DNA of 64,000 bases from Chamaecrista fasciculata (lineage: Eukaryota; Streptophyta; Magnoliopsida; Fabales; Fabaceae). Position numbers and translations under genes: made by a program. Location of the stretch: the NCBI GenBank assembly GCA_003254925.1, contig QANZ01035685.1:1-64000 (forward strand). The letters are read 5' to 3'. Each line of letters begins with the position of its first letter. Position 1 is the stretch's first letter. A model generated the notes under the pieces. The model was not told where the DNA came from. It saw only the letters and a program-made list of their open reading frames with translations, and did not search any database. Shown piece by piece: positions 25,136 through 39,021 of the stretch.

Positions 25136-28100
25136 ATGGAGAAAGCCATCAATAGGCAAAAGGTTCTGCTCGATCACCTCAAGCCTTCCTCCTCTGTCTA
25201 CGGAAGCCAATCGTCACTTACTGTGAGTATAATTTTCAGATTATTTTTTTCAATCGGATTGTGTTTCTTTTGTTTCTGGCAAAATTACACATCAGACGGT
25301 TCTAGTAATTATCATTCATATGTTGAACTTCTAATCATTAGGCTTCGGCGTGTTCCGCGGGAGATAGTGCAGCTTATCACAGGACTTCTGTATTTGGGGA
25401 CGATGTGGTGATTGTGGCGTAAGTTCTTTTCTTCTTGTTATTGAATTGCTGAGTTTGACTTTGGTATTAATTGGCGAAGTAATTGTTCTGCTATGAGTAT
25501 GAATTAATCGGGGGTTCCTTTCGTTTTTAAAATTATATTTACGGCAGTCACATTCTGATTACTAAATTTTTATTTGCAGAGCATATCGGACTGCCATTTG
25601 CAAATCCAAGCGCGGTGGTTTTAAGGATACTTCTCCCGATGATCTGCTGGCTCCTGTCTTGAAGGTGCGATTTTAATTTTTATTAATTTCTGTGTTGGCA
25701 ACTATCTTTATTGTTCAAGTATTTTGATTTTATGCAACTTCCATGTAGTTTTTTATGTTGTTCATATACGTTTGATTCCTTGTTTTTAATTGCTCTTTTA
25801 ACTTGTAATGATGAGGTTTGAATTTGATTGTAGGCTGTAATAGAGAAAACCAACTTGAATCCCGCTGAAGTCGGTGACATTGTTGTGGGCACTGTATTGG
25901 CACCTGGCTCTCAGAGAGCCAGCGAATGCCGAATGGCTGCATTTTATGCTGGTTTTCCCGGTATATGTCTATGTCAATAAGTAATAAATTTTATATATAT
26001 TTCTGTTTTATTAACCTTACATCTAATTATTTGAATTGTCCAATGTCCAGAAATCGTGCCTGTTAGGACAGTGAATAGGCAATGCTCTTCCGGGCTTCAG
26101 GCTGTTGCCGATGTAGCTGCAGCTATAAGGGCTGGATTCTATGACATTGGTAAACGATGCATCAAAGTGTTTAATATTTCCTATATTACTTTGCCTTTGA
26201 ACACTTTGTCTTATCTTCAATTATTCTGTGTAGGTATTGGTGCTGGTTTGGAATCTATGACTACTAATCCAATGGCATGGGAAGGATCAGTTAATCCCAA
26301 GGTATTTCTCCCTCTCCTCAATATTTTTCCCTCTGATTGTATTTGACTTTGGTTTCTAGAAATAAAACGGGCTCTATGTTTGTGATGTTAACTTATGTGC
26401 TTTGATAGGTAAAAATGTTTGAACAAGCCCAGAACTGCCTTCTCCCTATGGGTGTTACCTCTGAAAATGTTGCACAACGCTTTGGGGTGTCGAGGAAGGA
26501 ACAAGATCAGGCTGCAGTAAGTTGGAAATATCTATATCTGTTACATTATGTCTTTATTATTAGTAACGAATTTTGAGAAATTTCTTACTTTTGTTTACTC
26601 GTCTCTTGATTTTGTTTTTCCATGACGTGTTGGTAGGTTGAGTCTCACAGAAAAGCTGCTGCAGCCACTGCTTCTGGTAGATTTAAAGCTGAAATTATCC
26701 CAGTTTCAACCAAGGTATTTACAATTGCTTTTTGGACACTTAGTGAATAAGTGATATTTCTGAGGTCTCAGGCTTTGAATACGTTTTTCTTTAATAGCTT
26801 GTGGACCCAAAAACTGGTGAGGAGAAACCTGTTACCATCTCTGTAGATGATGGGATTCGACCTAGCACAACCATCTCTGATCTGGCAAAGCTCAAGGCTG
26901 TGTTTAAGAGAGATGGGACTACCACTGCAGGTATTAGATTATCACAAGTTCATGGTTTTCTTCCTGAATATTTTTTCAGTTGACTAATCCTACTCATCAT
27001 TTGATTCCTGTATTCTAGGTAATTCTAGCCAAGTGAGTGATGGTGCCGGGGCTGTTCTGCTGATGAAACGAAGTGTTGCCATGCAAAAGGGACTACCCAT
27101 CCTTGGTGTATTCAGGTACTTGATGATAACTTAGCACCCATCATCCTATCAGACTTTTGTATGCTAATTTTAATCTGGCATGCTCTATGAATTAGGAACA
27201 GACAGTAGAATTATCATTTTCCACTCTTGGGAGGGTCATGACTCACATTCACTTAGATTAAACTACTCCATATCTACAAGTACCCGCCTCCCATTCACCC
27301 TTAAGAGGATATAAATTTGAAGTTGGGCAAATAATATTATCTTAATATCATATTCATACCTAATCAAATAGTGGGTTTTCTGTGTCTGAGGAAAATAATG
27401 TACATTTCTACTACTGTATATTCGTCTTCATTCTTATGTTGAACGTATTTAATTGGTTACCAAATTTCATTGGGTTTGTTCCAATTCTCTTGTTGACTGC
27501 ACGTTGAACTTTTAGGGAAGGTATTTCCTTAGTAGTGTTTGACATCAAGCAAAGCAGCGCCTAGCTCTCAACGTATAATATTTAGAAGTTAGCTGTTTTG
27601 TCTGATGGTCGATATATTCCTGTTTTCTACTCTCTTGTATACTCTGTTATAATATGTTGTATCTTATACTGTTTTACATAAGCCACTTTCTACATTGACG
27701 AGATCGAGTTATGACCATAAACCCTTAATATGCAACTAGCCTCTGTTGTTATCTCAATGTCAAAACAAAACTCAGCCACTTCAATAATAACACAAAATTC
27801 AGTGTCTTCGCTTATTAATCATAGTATTAATGCAGTACTCATCCTCTCTAGTTATAATTCACAAAGAGTTAGTGTTTAAACTTCAGTCTAACAAAACAAG
27901 CATGTTATACAGAAGTTTGGCCCATGTCGCATATATATTGTTTTCTCGTCAAGCATATCCCTGGAGATTTTGTTAACATGTGCTAACACAGTGAAAATTG
28001 AGAGAAATCAAATAATGCTTTGCTATGATATCAATAAGAATATTATTTGGTTGTATTGTAGGACTTTCGCTGCTGTTGGTGTGGATCCTGCTATCATGGG

Positions 28101-29014
28101 TGTCGGCCCGGCAGTCGCAATTCCAGCTGCAGTGAAGGCTGCAGGTCTAGAGCTAAGTGACATCGATCTTTTTGAGATAAATGAGGTATTAAATTAACAT
28201 GTAATTGTAATATTTCTTTTTTGTTCATTTGTACATTTGGTCACTTAGATAATGTGTATATTTTATCCAGGCATTTGCTTCCCAATTTTTATATTGCCGT
28301 AACAAGTTGGAACTTGATCCCGAAAAAGTTAACGTTAATGGAGGTGCAATGGCCCTTGGGCATCCACTGGGTGCAACAGGTTGACTACCACTTCAAATTT
28401 CTGTTCTATAGTTTTATAATTGACTTCATTTTGATTTTGGTATATTAGATGCTTTAATAACTATTTTTGTTGCAGGTGCTCGATGTGTAGCAACTTTGTT
28501 ACATGAAATGAAACGACGGGGAAAGGACTGCCGTTTTGGTGTTATATCCATGTGCATAGGTATTCTTTCATTCTCTCTAATTTGTGTCTTTTATCTCTTT
28601 TTACTTGGAGCAAACTAATTTTTCGTTCTTTGAATATGTTTCAAAATTAAGATTTAGACTATAAATATTTTAATTATACTTTCTGTCCCTAATTCCTTAC
28701 AAAAGTTGATTATTTAGTCTTAAAACTTTATTTTGGGAAACTAAATAGTTCATGTTTTTATATATATTATAATAGTGTTCAAAAAGTATATTTCTTATAT
28801 TTTGGACTAAATCATAATTGTAGAGCAACTTTAAAGATTAAAATGTAAATTTTCTCTTTTACTTATATAACACGGAGGGAATAATTGATATTGTCGATTT
28901 TGTGCAGGTACTGGAATGGGAGCAGCTGCAGTGTTTGAGATGGGTGATCATGTGGATGAACTTAGCAATGCTAAAGTTAATAGCCACCTTCTTTTATCTA
29001 AGGATGCTCGTTAG
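25136..29014 (+). CDS. KAT2: Peroxisomal 3-ketoacyl-CoA thiolase (14 exons, 460 aa)
   Basis: Catalyses the last step of fatty-acid beta-oxidation: thiolytic cleavage of 3-ketoacyl-CoA. Exons 25136-25222, 25342-25418, 25580-25664, 25834-25960, 26051-26149, 26234-26301, 26409-26516, 26637-26714, 26798-26930, 27019-27115, 28062-28185, 28271-28379, 28476-28559 and 28908-29014; the total is divisible by three and phases agree. The N-terminus carries a PTS2 peroxisome signal, RQKVLLDHL (residues 7-15). Catalytic residues are visible: Cys137 (NRQCSSGL), His392 ([10 protein letters not shown]) and Cys424 (SMCIGTGMG). Length and sequence correspond to Arabidopsis KAT2/PED1 (462 aa), which also acts in jasmonate synthesis and seedling establishment. 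Intron 10 (946 bp) is the longest and holds no clear element. Confidence 0.96.
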
Positions 29015-30147
29015 AATTACCGTGAATTTATAAGTTGTCAATATCTTCTTTTTTTTCCAAAAAAATTGTTACATTATTGGAGTATTTGATCTTATGAATT
29101 TGGACGCTGCATAAGATATGAAAATCATACTTATTTCAATTATATTACATAATTGAAGAAAAAAACAAAGTTATAACGAGCTTATAAAATATTGTTTATT
29201 TACATAAGACTAATCTTGTACTTTCTGAACAAGACGTTTAGTTTATTCATCACATAGGTAGCAACATGTTTTACAGGAAATTAATTTGATAAAAATAGTT
29301 AAATAAGTATTTATATAGAATATTTTAGTTTAATAACTATATACTTTGTGGGAGCTGTCTCCTACAGATTATTTCAATGTTATCAAAAATTAAATTTCGT
29401 TTAGATTTTAAAAAACATGCTTCTTCAAATATATGATGAAGTGATTATTTAAACTTTTTAGTAGTCATTTTAAATACTCTAAATGAATTTTTTGATTGTT
29501 AGATTTAAATACTCATGTTTATCAAATCTATGGAATTAGACATCAAAAAACAAATATCTACTAGAATTGTTTAAATTTAAATTAAAAATAATTATTTAAT
29601 TGTTTTCAATTACATTAGTTAACTAATTGAGCAAGTTGTGTTCTCATTATCTGTCAATTAAATTAGGCAAACGATTACGATTGTCACCCTACAAATACCA
29701 CGAATACAGCTTGTAACTATAAGACCTACCTTTCCCCGAGTAGTTTCGCTTTATTTCACAATTTTTCTCGTATTAGTTGAGATTTAAATATTGATAACAC
29801 TAAAAACATTTCATCAAATTACAATTTTTCTCGTATTAGATAATACAAATTTAAACATTGTTACTTGTTAGTAAATTTAAACAATTTTGCTCTTTGGCCA
29901 AAACATTTAAGCAATTAGAGTATACATTTTCGGTTATTTAGAGAGATAGGCAAAATATTAAAATCTTTGGGCTATTTGTAGAGGGTATTTCACTGAATAC
30001 AATCGTAGTTATGGAGTTTTTTTTTTTTAATCAAAAGACAAACCTTTTTGTACCACAAGATTCTACTGATCATAAACATTATTCATGTTTTATGATTATG
30101 TAAAAAAATATTTTTTTTGGTAGGCAAAAAATTAATATTTTTTATTA
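29015..30147. other. Intergenic spacer, no gene seen
   Basis: Thiolase 3' UTR followed by AT-rich DNA. A phrase around ACAATTTTTCTCGTATTAG occurs twice (about 29759 and 29821), a small local duplication. No coding potential. Confidence 0.4.
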
Positions 30148-30614
30148 GAGGAAACCTACTATTTGGTCCCTCTTTTTTTACTGAGTCAACAATTTGGTCC
30201 CTCATTTATTGAAATGGACTACTCAGTCCCTCATTTATAATAATCGTCAACTATCATACGTTAAATGCTTACATGACATCTTTAAATGCTACTTTAGTAT
30301 CTTAATCACCTAAACCAACCGAACAAGACCAACAAACGCAATTAAACCAGCCTAAAATTTAGACCCAAATATTTGTATTACACGTGAAGCTTCCATAAAG
30401 TATAAATTATTGAATTATTCGTAAATCTCAAAGCCTAAGTGGCCCCAAATAGTTAAATGTGACATTTAACGTGTTACATATATACTTAATGTACAGGTTA
30501 TGAGTGTTGGTAACGGAGATAGATTACAAGGACTAACGAGTTAACATTTATTATTTTTGAAGGACCAAATAGTTAAAATTGTGAAAAAAGAGGGACCAAA
30601 TAGTAGGTTTTCTC
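30148..30614. mobile_element. Mutator-like MITE, 467 bp
   Basis: Ends GAGGAAACCTACTATTTGG and, on the right, CCAAATAGTAGGTTTTCTC. It is flanked by an exact 9-bp duplication TTTTTATTA (30139-30147 and 30615-30623). Non-coding. It lies between the 3' ends of the thiolase and the ligase genes. Confidence 0.85.
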
Positions 30615-31289
30615 TTTTTATTATAATTAATCATATTTAAAACTCATGTCTCCCTCGTGTTGGTTTGGTGATCCTTACAATAAAAATCTAAAACACTTTT
30701 ATTCTGGGGATAATGGAAATCCAGATGCAACAGAAAAGAAAGCAAGAACATGGGAAGACGAAATTTTGCACTTTGTATGACCTCAAAAATCATACATTCT
30801 AATGCAAGCAGCATTTCAGAATGACCAGCTTGAGATGGCTACGGTGTTGGCAGAGCATTATGATACATATTAAACCAAATGCAAAGAAGTAATTTATCCC
30901 AGAAAAATGCCACCACCTACTGCGTTCCCAACTCACCTGTCTTAAATACTATGAACTTCAGACTTGCCAATGATTAGCAGCCTTCATTAGGACCGGCAGG
31001 TGTTTGATAATAACACCACGTTTCAGAACAGTTACCCAATATGCGTATCCCAAAACTAATCATAATCGCAAAAGACAATAAAAGTTTGTCAGCACTGTCT
31101 TTTTCTCAAGATCTAAGCTAAAATGTAACTGCAGAAAATAAAAAGGCTTTTCATCAATACACTTTTCAGCCACTGACAGATAGATGTTGTCTTGCTCAGG
31201 ATTACCTTGAAGGACAAAAATGAGACTGCCAAGAAAGTTCATTGCATTTGCCCCCCATGATGGTTGAACGATTAAAATTTCAAGGTGGA

Positions 31290-34200
31290 TTAGGTGATAG
31301 ATGACTTGCACACTGGACACGATGTCTTCCTATGAAGCCAAGGATCAATACACTGCCAAAATGCCAGTCAGTTAGCAGTCATGTTTTATAATATATTCTC
31401 TTCGCCGGAAGGGGAAAAAGTTTTTAAAAAAAGAAAAAAGAATATTCACAGAAAGTCCTACATCTTTGTGAAATTTGTGCAAACAAGGAAGATGGCGAAT
31501 GGTATCTCCCATAACTGGGATCTCAAGACATATGGCGCATGCCTCTTGGAAATTGTCAGTCTGTCACAAAATGAAGAGAAACATCAATCATAGATTCATT
31601 ATCAAATATACAATTGTTCCCAACATCCAAGTGAATAACTGCCCTCACCCACATTTTCTCCTCACATGTTCACTGCTACAACCTAAAACGGGACTAGAAT
31701 GAACGACTAATTCACTTGACACTCATGTAAACTTACCTGTATGGTGGACTGCGGTAAACTATTGATCAGCGTAGCAGATGCACCAGCATGTTGGTGATTG
31801 TTCTCATCAAGAGCCAATAACATTTCATAATCATTTCTGTGAAAGAAAGGGATAAACTTTTAATTCAGTGAAGGAAAAAAAAAAAAAAAAACCTTCTCAC
31901 TTAAAGAGTTCCATAGATCAGATTGTCATGACTGATATGAAAATGAAGCACTAAATTGTTCAAAATAACTGGGTGGCAAAGAAATCAACCAAATGGAAGT
32001 CCTGATATGTCAGCAACATCAGTGATGGCAGCAAAAGTTCATACTTCATAGTATCCGTATCTCTCTAGTTTAGAACATTCTTAATGAATGACATAGATCA
32101 AATTGCAAAATGAGGATTCATGAAAAATTGTACAAAATTGTATATAATCTTATTCAAAGTCCTCGAATGTAATCCAAAGAAAGAATTCTGAACAAAGAAA
32201 TTGAAACAGAACTAATTACTATTATTCATAACACCAAAATGGATAACATTTTTGGTTTACATACAATAGATTCATCAAGAACAAATTTAATTCAAGACGT
32301 TCATTCTTAATGAGAAATAGTGCAATCCACTAATGACTAGAATTAGACACCACCATGACAATGGGCAGAACATGGAGTATCACTTGATACAATAAAGAAA
32401 AGTAAGGTGCATAAATATATTGACGAAAACTTACTCATTGAAATCACGATGAGCTTGAAATAGGTCATCAGCAACGCCCATGTCATTAAAATCTCCAAAT
32501 GCATCCTCTAATGCTTCCAATATATCAAGTCTCTGAACAAGAGAGACAGAGACTGTTAATGCTTCAGTGACTCTACAATACTGACATCCGATTGAGAAGA
32601 CTGATTGAAGAGATTAAACTGTATATAGAAAGTCATAATATGTTCTTATGATATAATTATATAAAGCATTTGACAAAAAGCAGACAGAAGTTCAGGAAAT
32701 TTTTTCTCAGGTCAATATGTGCCCTACCAAATATTAAATAACTATATTAACTAAAGAATTGCAAAAAAGCAGACTTAAAACTCTACCCCATGATTAATAT
32801 GTTTTAAATGAAACTAAAATGTACCCAAAAAAATGCCATAATAACCTACTAGTCTAATACGCTAATACCAAAACTTTTGAGAGCAGTAAGTAACTGATAT
32901 AATATAATCATCTTTCAGAACATAAAATAATAGACCTAAATATATTCAAATAATAATCTTAATCATATACAGCAAATAGAAGGGCTGGCTTGGCTCAGTG
33001 GTAAGCACGCTTGCTGTGGGGTCAGAGGTCGCGGATTCGAGTCAGCCTCTCTGCACAAAGCAGGGGTAAAGCTGCCTAGTATATTCCCTCCCCCAGCACC
33101 CCCACCAAGTGCGGACTTGAACTGGGTTGGCCCTTTATATACTGCAAAAATAATCTCAATAACGGTTAAAGGGTAGAATTCCCCTTTTACTCCATTTTTC
33201 AATTTTGTCTCGAAAGTTATATTTAAAATATAATTAGATAATAAGTATCTAGGAATCGCATCCTAAACCCACTCAAAAAAAAAAAAAAAAATTCACAGGA
33301 CATTAGTACCTAACTGAAATCTCAAACACATCCTGAACTCCGTGTAGATTGAGTTCCTTTCAGGTCTGGGTTGGAATAAATACCCAGATAAGCTTGCAAA
33401 ACTTCCATCCTTAATCATGGCCATGAGAAGTTAAAGGTCATACCAGAGAAGAATTTAATTCATCTTTGATATTACCCGAAGCAGATTTACATACAATCAA
33501 AATCTGAATTTTGATAAATGGGTCCTCTAGAAAAATTAAGAAAGCAATAGTATGATATTCATCAGCATCACGTGTAAGGAATTTTCTACTAGATCATACA
33601 TTCTTCAGTACTCCGATAAAAAACAAAACATTCAGGCATGCGAAAAAGGGAACTGGAAAAAGAACAAAAAATGAAACAATGAATAAAATGAAAATACCAT
33701 GTCAAAATCCATATCCATTGGAAACCGAAGACGCCCCCCTCTAGTTGAGATGGCAGGCACTGAAGAACGACTAGCAATGCGACTCCTCAACTGTGACACT
33801 CTATTCGAGAGAGGGACATGAGGTACAGCTCTCCTTCTATTTGTAGGACTTTGATGCGACCGAGTGCGAATTGATCTGTTTGAGGGTGCCCTTGACAACC
33901 ATCTCTGTATGATTAAAGCAAAAGCTTCAGAAAACATTCAGCACCACTGCATGAATACCAAGATGCAACTATCTACTAAGCTAACATACACTATCAAATG
34001 CGGGAAGTCCTCTCACGAATACAAATATGCAAGCTGTAACTTGATGGTATAAGCTCTGATATTAAATATTTTACCGATAACCTATCAATAATATGGATGC
34101 AAAACAACGAGATTTCATGTCCATTACAACAGATTCTTTTGTATGAATATACATTTAAAGCAATAATGAAAAAAATACAAGGTTATGCCATATGCAGCTA

Positions 34201-34668
34201 TCAGGCGTCTTGCAGGTAGGCACCTCTGATATAAGAGATTACATTCCTAATATCCATATAAACCATCTCTAGTTTTTCAAAATAATATAAAAAAGGATCT
34301 AGTTGCAACATGAAGACCATTGATCATTGCTTTCAAATAAATAAAGCAAGCACAAGTACCAACCCATGATTTCTTGTACAACATTTTTATTTTATGGAAT
34401 TCGTACAACACTTTCAGAAAAGAATTTTATATAATTTTATAATGTGAAATAGAATTTGGCACATCTTTGTTTTCCCTCTATGGAAGGGGAGAGAAGGGAA
34501 GAAGAGTGCTGGGAAGAGAAAAACAAAGAGCCAAGAATTTGTGCGTCATAACTTTTAATAGAAGTTACCAAGGTTTCTTTAATCAATATTATAAAACTAC
34601 TGACATGCATTAAAAGCCACATTCCAGGTTAGAAGCAACAATGCCCCGCTAAAACTTTGGCCCTGAAC

Positions 34669-34717
<49 letters not shown>

Positions 34718-37425
34718 CTTAGTTACAGGGTGTGATGTATGATGACTCCCAATAGATGTATGCCCAAGATCCTCCTCGTGTTGCAACTCCCATGCTAAAT
34801 GTTCATCAATTTGCTGCATCACATATGATAAATGATTAAAATTTACAATATATTACCATAACAAAGGGACAATCAGTAAATAACAGACCTCTGTGCCATT
34901 AACAGAATCCTCATGATATAGTTGTTCTTGGAGTTCACGGGCCAACATTTCATCTGCTTCCACCTGTCTAGCCCGAGCATCTGAATCATTATTGTTCACA
35001 TTATCTAAATCAGGTAACAGCTCAATGTCTTCACTATCCAAGACAGGGCTTCTCGAGGAGCTTGAGTTTGATGATTCCCCCAGCAAATCAAGGATCATAA
35101 TCTCTGAATTAGGATTTCTAGAAGTTGATCCATCTTTCCTTTGCCTTTTAGTCAGTTTGTCTGCTGTTGGACAAGGTCTAGTAAACTGTTCTGCATCTGG
35201 AATGATCATAGAAGTTGCATGAGGTGCATGATTTCTTAGAGGATATCGTCCATCCATACTGCTTTGACTACTTCCAGTGTTTCTTCTGTCTACTCTGTTC
35301 CTAAATTGCGAACTAATAAAGCTTTCAGATTCACTACCCCTCCTCGAAAGATGCCCAGTTAAATCATGCAATGGCTTATCAATATTCCTGTGGTTACGTG
35401 TAGTTCTCCAACCACAAGAGCTTCCAAGTGAATTTCTGGTAGCACTACCCATACCATCAGCCTCTTCATCATTTACAAAAGGGTTGCTGCAGTAGATCAT
35501 AAAATGCCTTATGGCCTTAGTACTTAACTGATATTTGAATGAAACAAACATATTGGTAATCATAGGAAAACTAAATATATGTCTGTTCGATCATCTCTTT
35601 ACTCCCTCTTCAAAATTACTCTAAAATATCAAGGTTCAAAATCTAGATCTACCATCCAAATTGTTCAAACTTCCACTAGGATTTATGGATTTGTGTCCGT
35701 AACCCAGTTTATTCAATCAGGTAAATTTGGTAAACTATGATTAATTATCCAACGACAAAAAAAAAATCCAACAATTTAAACCAAAACCAAGCCAAGGCTC
35801 ATTTCAATAAAAACAAGTCTCATATGCCCTACATATGAAAGCATTTGAACTGTAACTAATCAAATAAATAATGTATTTCCACTATCAGGAATATTTCAGA
35901 AAACTTATTATCATTAATCCATAAACTCAAAAATCCTAGCCTACATTACGGAAGGACATATTACTGTAGTAAACCTCTAAAAGCAGTGAATCTGATGAAC
36001 CCAGAGAAAAGATATCCAATAGATCTATTTGTCAACTAAAAGCTAAACACAGTTGCTGGCAGCAGATTAACCAAGAAGAAATAAGCATAGCACTTCTTAG
36101 TAACCATCCATATTAAAGGATTTTACAAATTCAGTTATTAAGTTTTTTTTGGGGCAGAAAAAGAATTTACCAATGAGAATAAAAGACAATACAACAACTG
36201 GATACAAGGAATCCTCCAAAAACATGATTCAGAAGTAAACAAAATTATCTCAAAAGAGTTCATAATTTTTAAATTACTTTTAATTCACAAAGAGAATTAC
36301 AGTGATTACTGAATTTACCCACAAATTATTGATATAATTGAAGTATTAGCAAGCAGGGATCTTTCTTAATAGTCAAGCCTTCGTAGTTACCAACTTGTAG
36401 CAAGATTCCTATGTAAAGGCAACATAACCTATAACCTCCACTAAGAAGCACATAATTGTATATTAGGGCTACCTGTTAGCTCCATGAATACTTCCAGTAA
36501 CATGCGCACTTGAAGGATGTATATATAATTCTTTTCCTTTCACTCTACTTCCACTTTTCTCTTCAGCAACTATATCATTGTTACAAGTAGGAGACAATGC
36601 ATCCTTAGCATGGCTGAATTCAAAATGATTTGTTCTCTGTGTATTCTGTTCTGATGATTGTTTTTCCCTTGCTGCAATATTATGTGGTGAGATACAACCA
36701 TTCCTTACCAATCTCTTTCCTCTGAATCTTGAAGTGCTTAAAAGGTGATGAGGCAAAGACTTCTGCTTTTCAGCTCTTTCATGAGAATCACTAGATAGAT
36801 CAATGCTCTTTCCACGGTCCACAGATACATTAGTGCATGGTAGTGCTTTACAATCTATTTTGCATTTCTCTGCAAAGGCATTGGTAGATGTATTCGAAGA
36901 ATCAGGGATGCATGGTATAGGAGAGTTCCCAATGGTCAGTTTAAGTTCTTTCTTGTTCTCTGTTGCACTATCCTTCATTCTATGATGTGAAACTGTTTTG
37001 ATTTTTCGGGGCTCTCCATTGTCTTCAGTCAAATCAAAAACAGCAACACCCTCACGGCCACGGGAAGACAATTTAGAGGGAACCTTAGTGCATATATCTT
37101 TCCCTTTCTCCATCTTTCCAGATCCACTAGAGTGTGTCAACTCATGGCCCAAAAATTTTCCAGTTCGGGATTTCCTAAATATGGGATCATTTTGAGGGGG
37201 ACAAGATTTCTTCGATGAGGATACCTCACTGTTGGTTGAGCTCTTAAGAGGAGAAAAAGCCAGTCTTCGATTCTTGCCATTTTCAGCCACAGGACAAACC
37301 CTCTCCCTCCTCTCATTCACATAAACATCGGCATCACCAACACATTTTAGACCAACATGTCTGGTAGTTGATCTATCAGGAGTATCAGGAACATCCACTA
37401 TTTGATCAATTTCCATATCATCCAT
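31290..37425 (-). CDS. RING-H2 E3 ubiquitin ligase, long N-terminal region (8 coding exons, 734 aa)
   Basis: Coding exons in gene order: 37425-36473, 35486-34889, 34813-34727, 33904-33698, 32532-32435, 31836-31737, 31560-31462, 31352-31290; phases agree. I start at MDDMEIDQ (37425) because an acceptor (GATACAG) lies just upstream, making the earlier Met intronic. The N-terminus has the plant-conserved VDVPDTPDR motif, then a long disordered Ser/Lys-rich region. Two UIM-like helices follow ([30 protein letters not shown]), then DYEMLLALD. The C-terminus is a canonical RING-H2 from Cys689: [19 protein letters not shown]. Such proteins transfer ubiquitin from an E2; the target is unknown. The UIM-like reading is my inference. 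The SINE at 32980-33137 and an (AG)n tract lie in introns. Confidence 0.9.
32980..33137 (+). mobile_element. tRNA-derived SINE in a ligase intron
   Basis: Pol III boxes are clear: A-box TTGGCTCAGTGGTAAG and B-box GGATTCGAGTC. The near-identical flanks TATACAGCAAATA (32966-32978) and TATACTGCAAAAA (33138-33150) look like a target duplication. It is antisense to the host gene, as is its relative at 20763-20932. Confidence 0.8.
34671..34716. repeat. (AG)23 microsatellite near a splice donor
   Basis: In gene sense this is (CT)23, starting about ten bases after the GTAACT donor of the third coding exon of the RING-H2 ligase. Confidence 0.95.
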
Positions 37426-38443
37426 ATTCTTTTCTGTATCACATAGAAAGTTCAAGCCTATCATATTCCACTAGAAAGTATAGTATTTTCGATAGAAAAC
37501 AACTTAAATTCTTAATTTTTTTTTTTTTGCACAAACTTAAATTCTTGATTGAATATTAAAAATCTACATTTACAACAATTTTGATAAGTGATAACAGCAC
37601 AAAAAAGGCTTTTCTCCATAATATGCAGTTCTATAACAGTATAACCAACGTTTAATAGAAGAGCGATACCAAGAGAAAATGGAAATTATTACGAGAAAGC
37701 AAAGCTACAAAAATAAAGCATTATGTACATTAAATGTGCAGAAGTTATGTTCACCAATCTATTGTACTTTATTAGCACAGGAAATGGAGTTAAGAATTAA
37801 GTTTAGCACATGCAAATGACATTCAAACAATTATAGGCAACAACTTGCATTTTATTTCTCTTAACAAGGACTTTGTACATTGTCTTTTAAAAAAAAAAAA
37901 GACTTCGCACACAAAAGGGAGAGAAGAGAAAGGGGAAAGGAAACAGTTCCAGTTTACTAAAGAAAAATAAGCTAACATTAGTAAAGCAAGTTGTTAGACT
38001 ACAGTAATCAGCTTTAGTTTATATACCCATCTCATATATTAACAAATAATAACAGCCCTACATTGATACTAGCTGAAAATAAGAACCAAATGCATGAACT
38101 GGATTTTTTCGAATCAGCCCAGAAAAGGGTCTAACAATAACAATAATTTTCTAAGCATAAACATCCATGGGTTAGCACCAAACTATAATTACCCAAGGAA
38201 AATACATTAGAAGAATAAGAAAATCTAGAGACAAAAAGCTAGATATTCAAATATGAAAAAGAAAATAACCTAACAACAAAAAAATGAACGAAAATTACCC
38301 AAAATAAGAGAAATTTCAATGAAGATGAAAATCAGAATCACAAGCCCCGCTCGAGGGAATAGAAGAAAAATAAAATCGCAGTAGAACTAGCAAAATAAGA
38401 TTAGGAAGAAATGCAGATTTAAAACAAAAAAAAAAATGGGTTA

Positions 38444-38600
38444 CCTGAATTATGGATCGATTGGAACATAAAAATAGGGGGAAATGAGAACGGGTACTTG
38501 AATCTATACAAAATTCAAGAACAAAGAGCGTCCCACGAAAGACGATAATGTTAATCTCAATCGAATCGAACTCTGTGTGCATTGCGTAACCCAGTCTCTC
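38444..38600 (-). other. 5' untranslated exon of the RING-H2 ligase (predicted)
   Basis: On the minus strand the sequence CCATAATTCAG is followed by GTAACC, a good donor at 38443-38442, and the next acceptor is just before 37433. This gives a 5'-UTR exon and a leader intron of about 1 kb. The transcript start is a guess. Confidence 0.45.
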
Positions 38601-38683
38601 GAAACCGGTTCATGTTAGGCAAGATGTCGGGTCGGTTATCCACCCGGGTATATCAAATGGGCCACCTTTATTTAATTATCGAG

Positions 38684-38935
38684 TAAACTAACAGTTTCTG
38701 ACTGAGTTGACAACTCGGTCCCTGAAAGATTGAAATGTACAATTCAGTTTCTGAAAGATCAAAATGATATATTTTTAAGTCCTTCAAAGAGTAAAACAAT
38801 ATACTGTTTAATCTATAAAAAGGACTAATTTGTATATTATTTTAATCTTTTAGAAACTAAATTGTACATTTCGATCTTTCAAAAACCAAGTTGTCAAACT
38901 CGGTAATTTTTCAGGACCAAATTTTTGGCTTTCTC
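38684..38935. mobile_element. MITE in the ligase promoter region
   Basis: Left GAGTAAACTAACAGTTTC; the right end mirrors it weakly, finishing GGCTTTCTC. 'CTCGGTCCCTGAAAGA' words are mirrored by 'TTTCAAAAACCAAGTTG'. Flanks TTAATTATC and TTAATTATT suggest a target duplication. It lies about 80 bp upstream of the predicted leader exon. Confidence 0.55.
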
Positions 38936-39021
38936 TTAATTATTTTTCACTTCTTCACGAATTTTGTTCACCGTCTTAGGTCTTGGCGTTTTCTTAGTAT
39001 TAATTTACTTAAAATATATAT

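Noticed and set aside
34992-37195. Plus-strand frames opposite the RING-H2 ligase
   Set aside because: They are antisense shadows of a gene with consistent splice phases on the minus strand.
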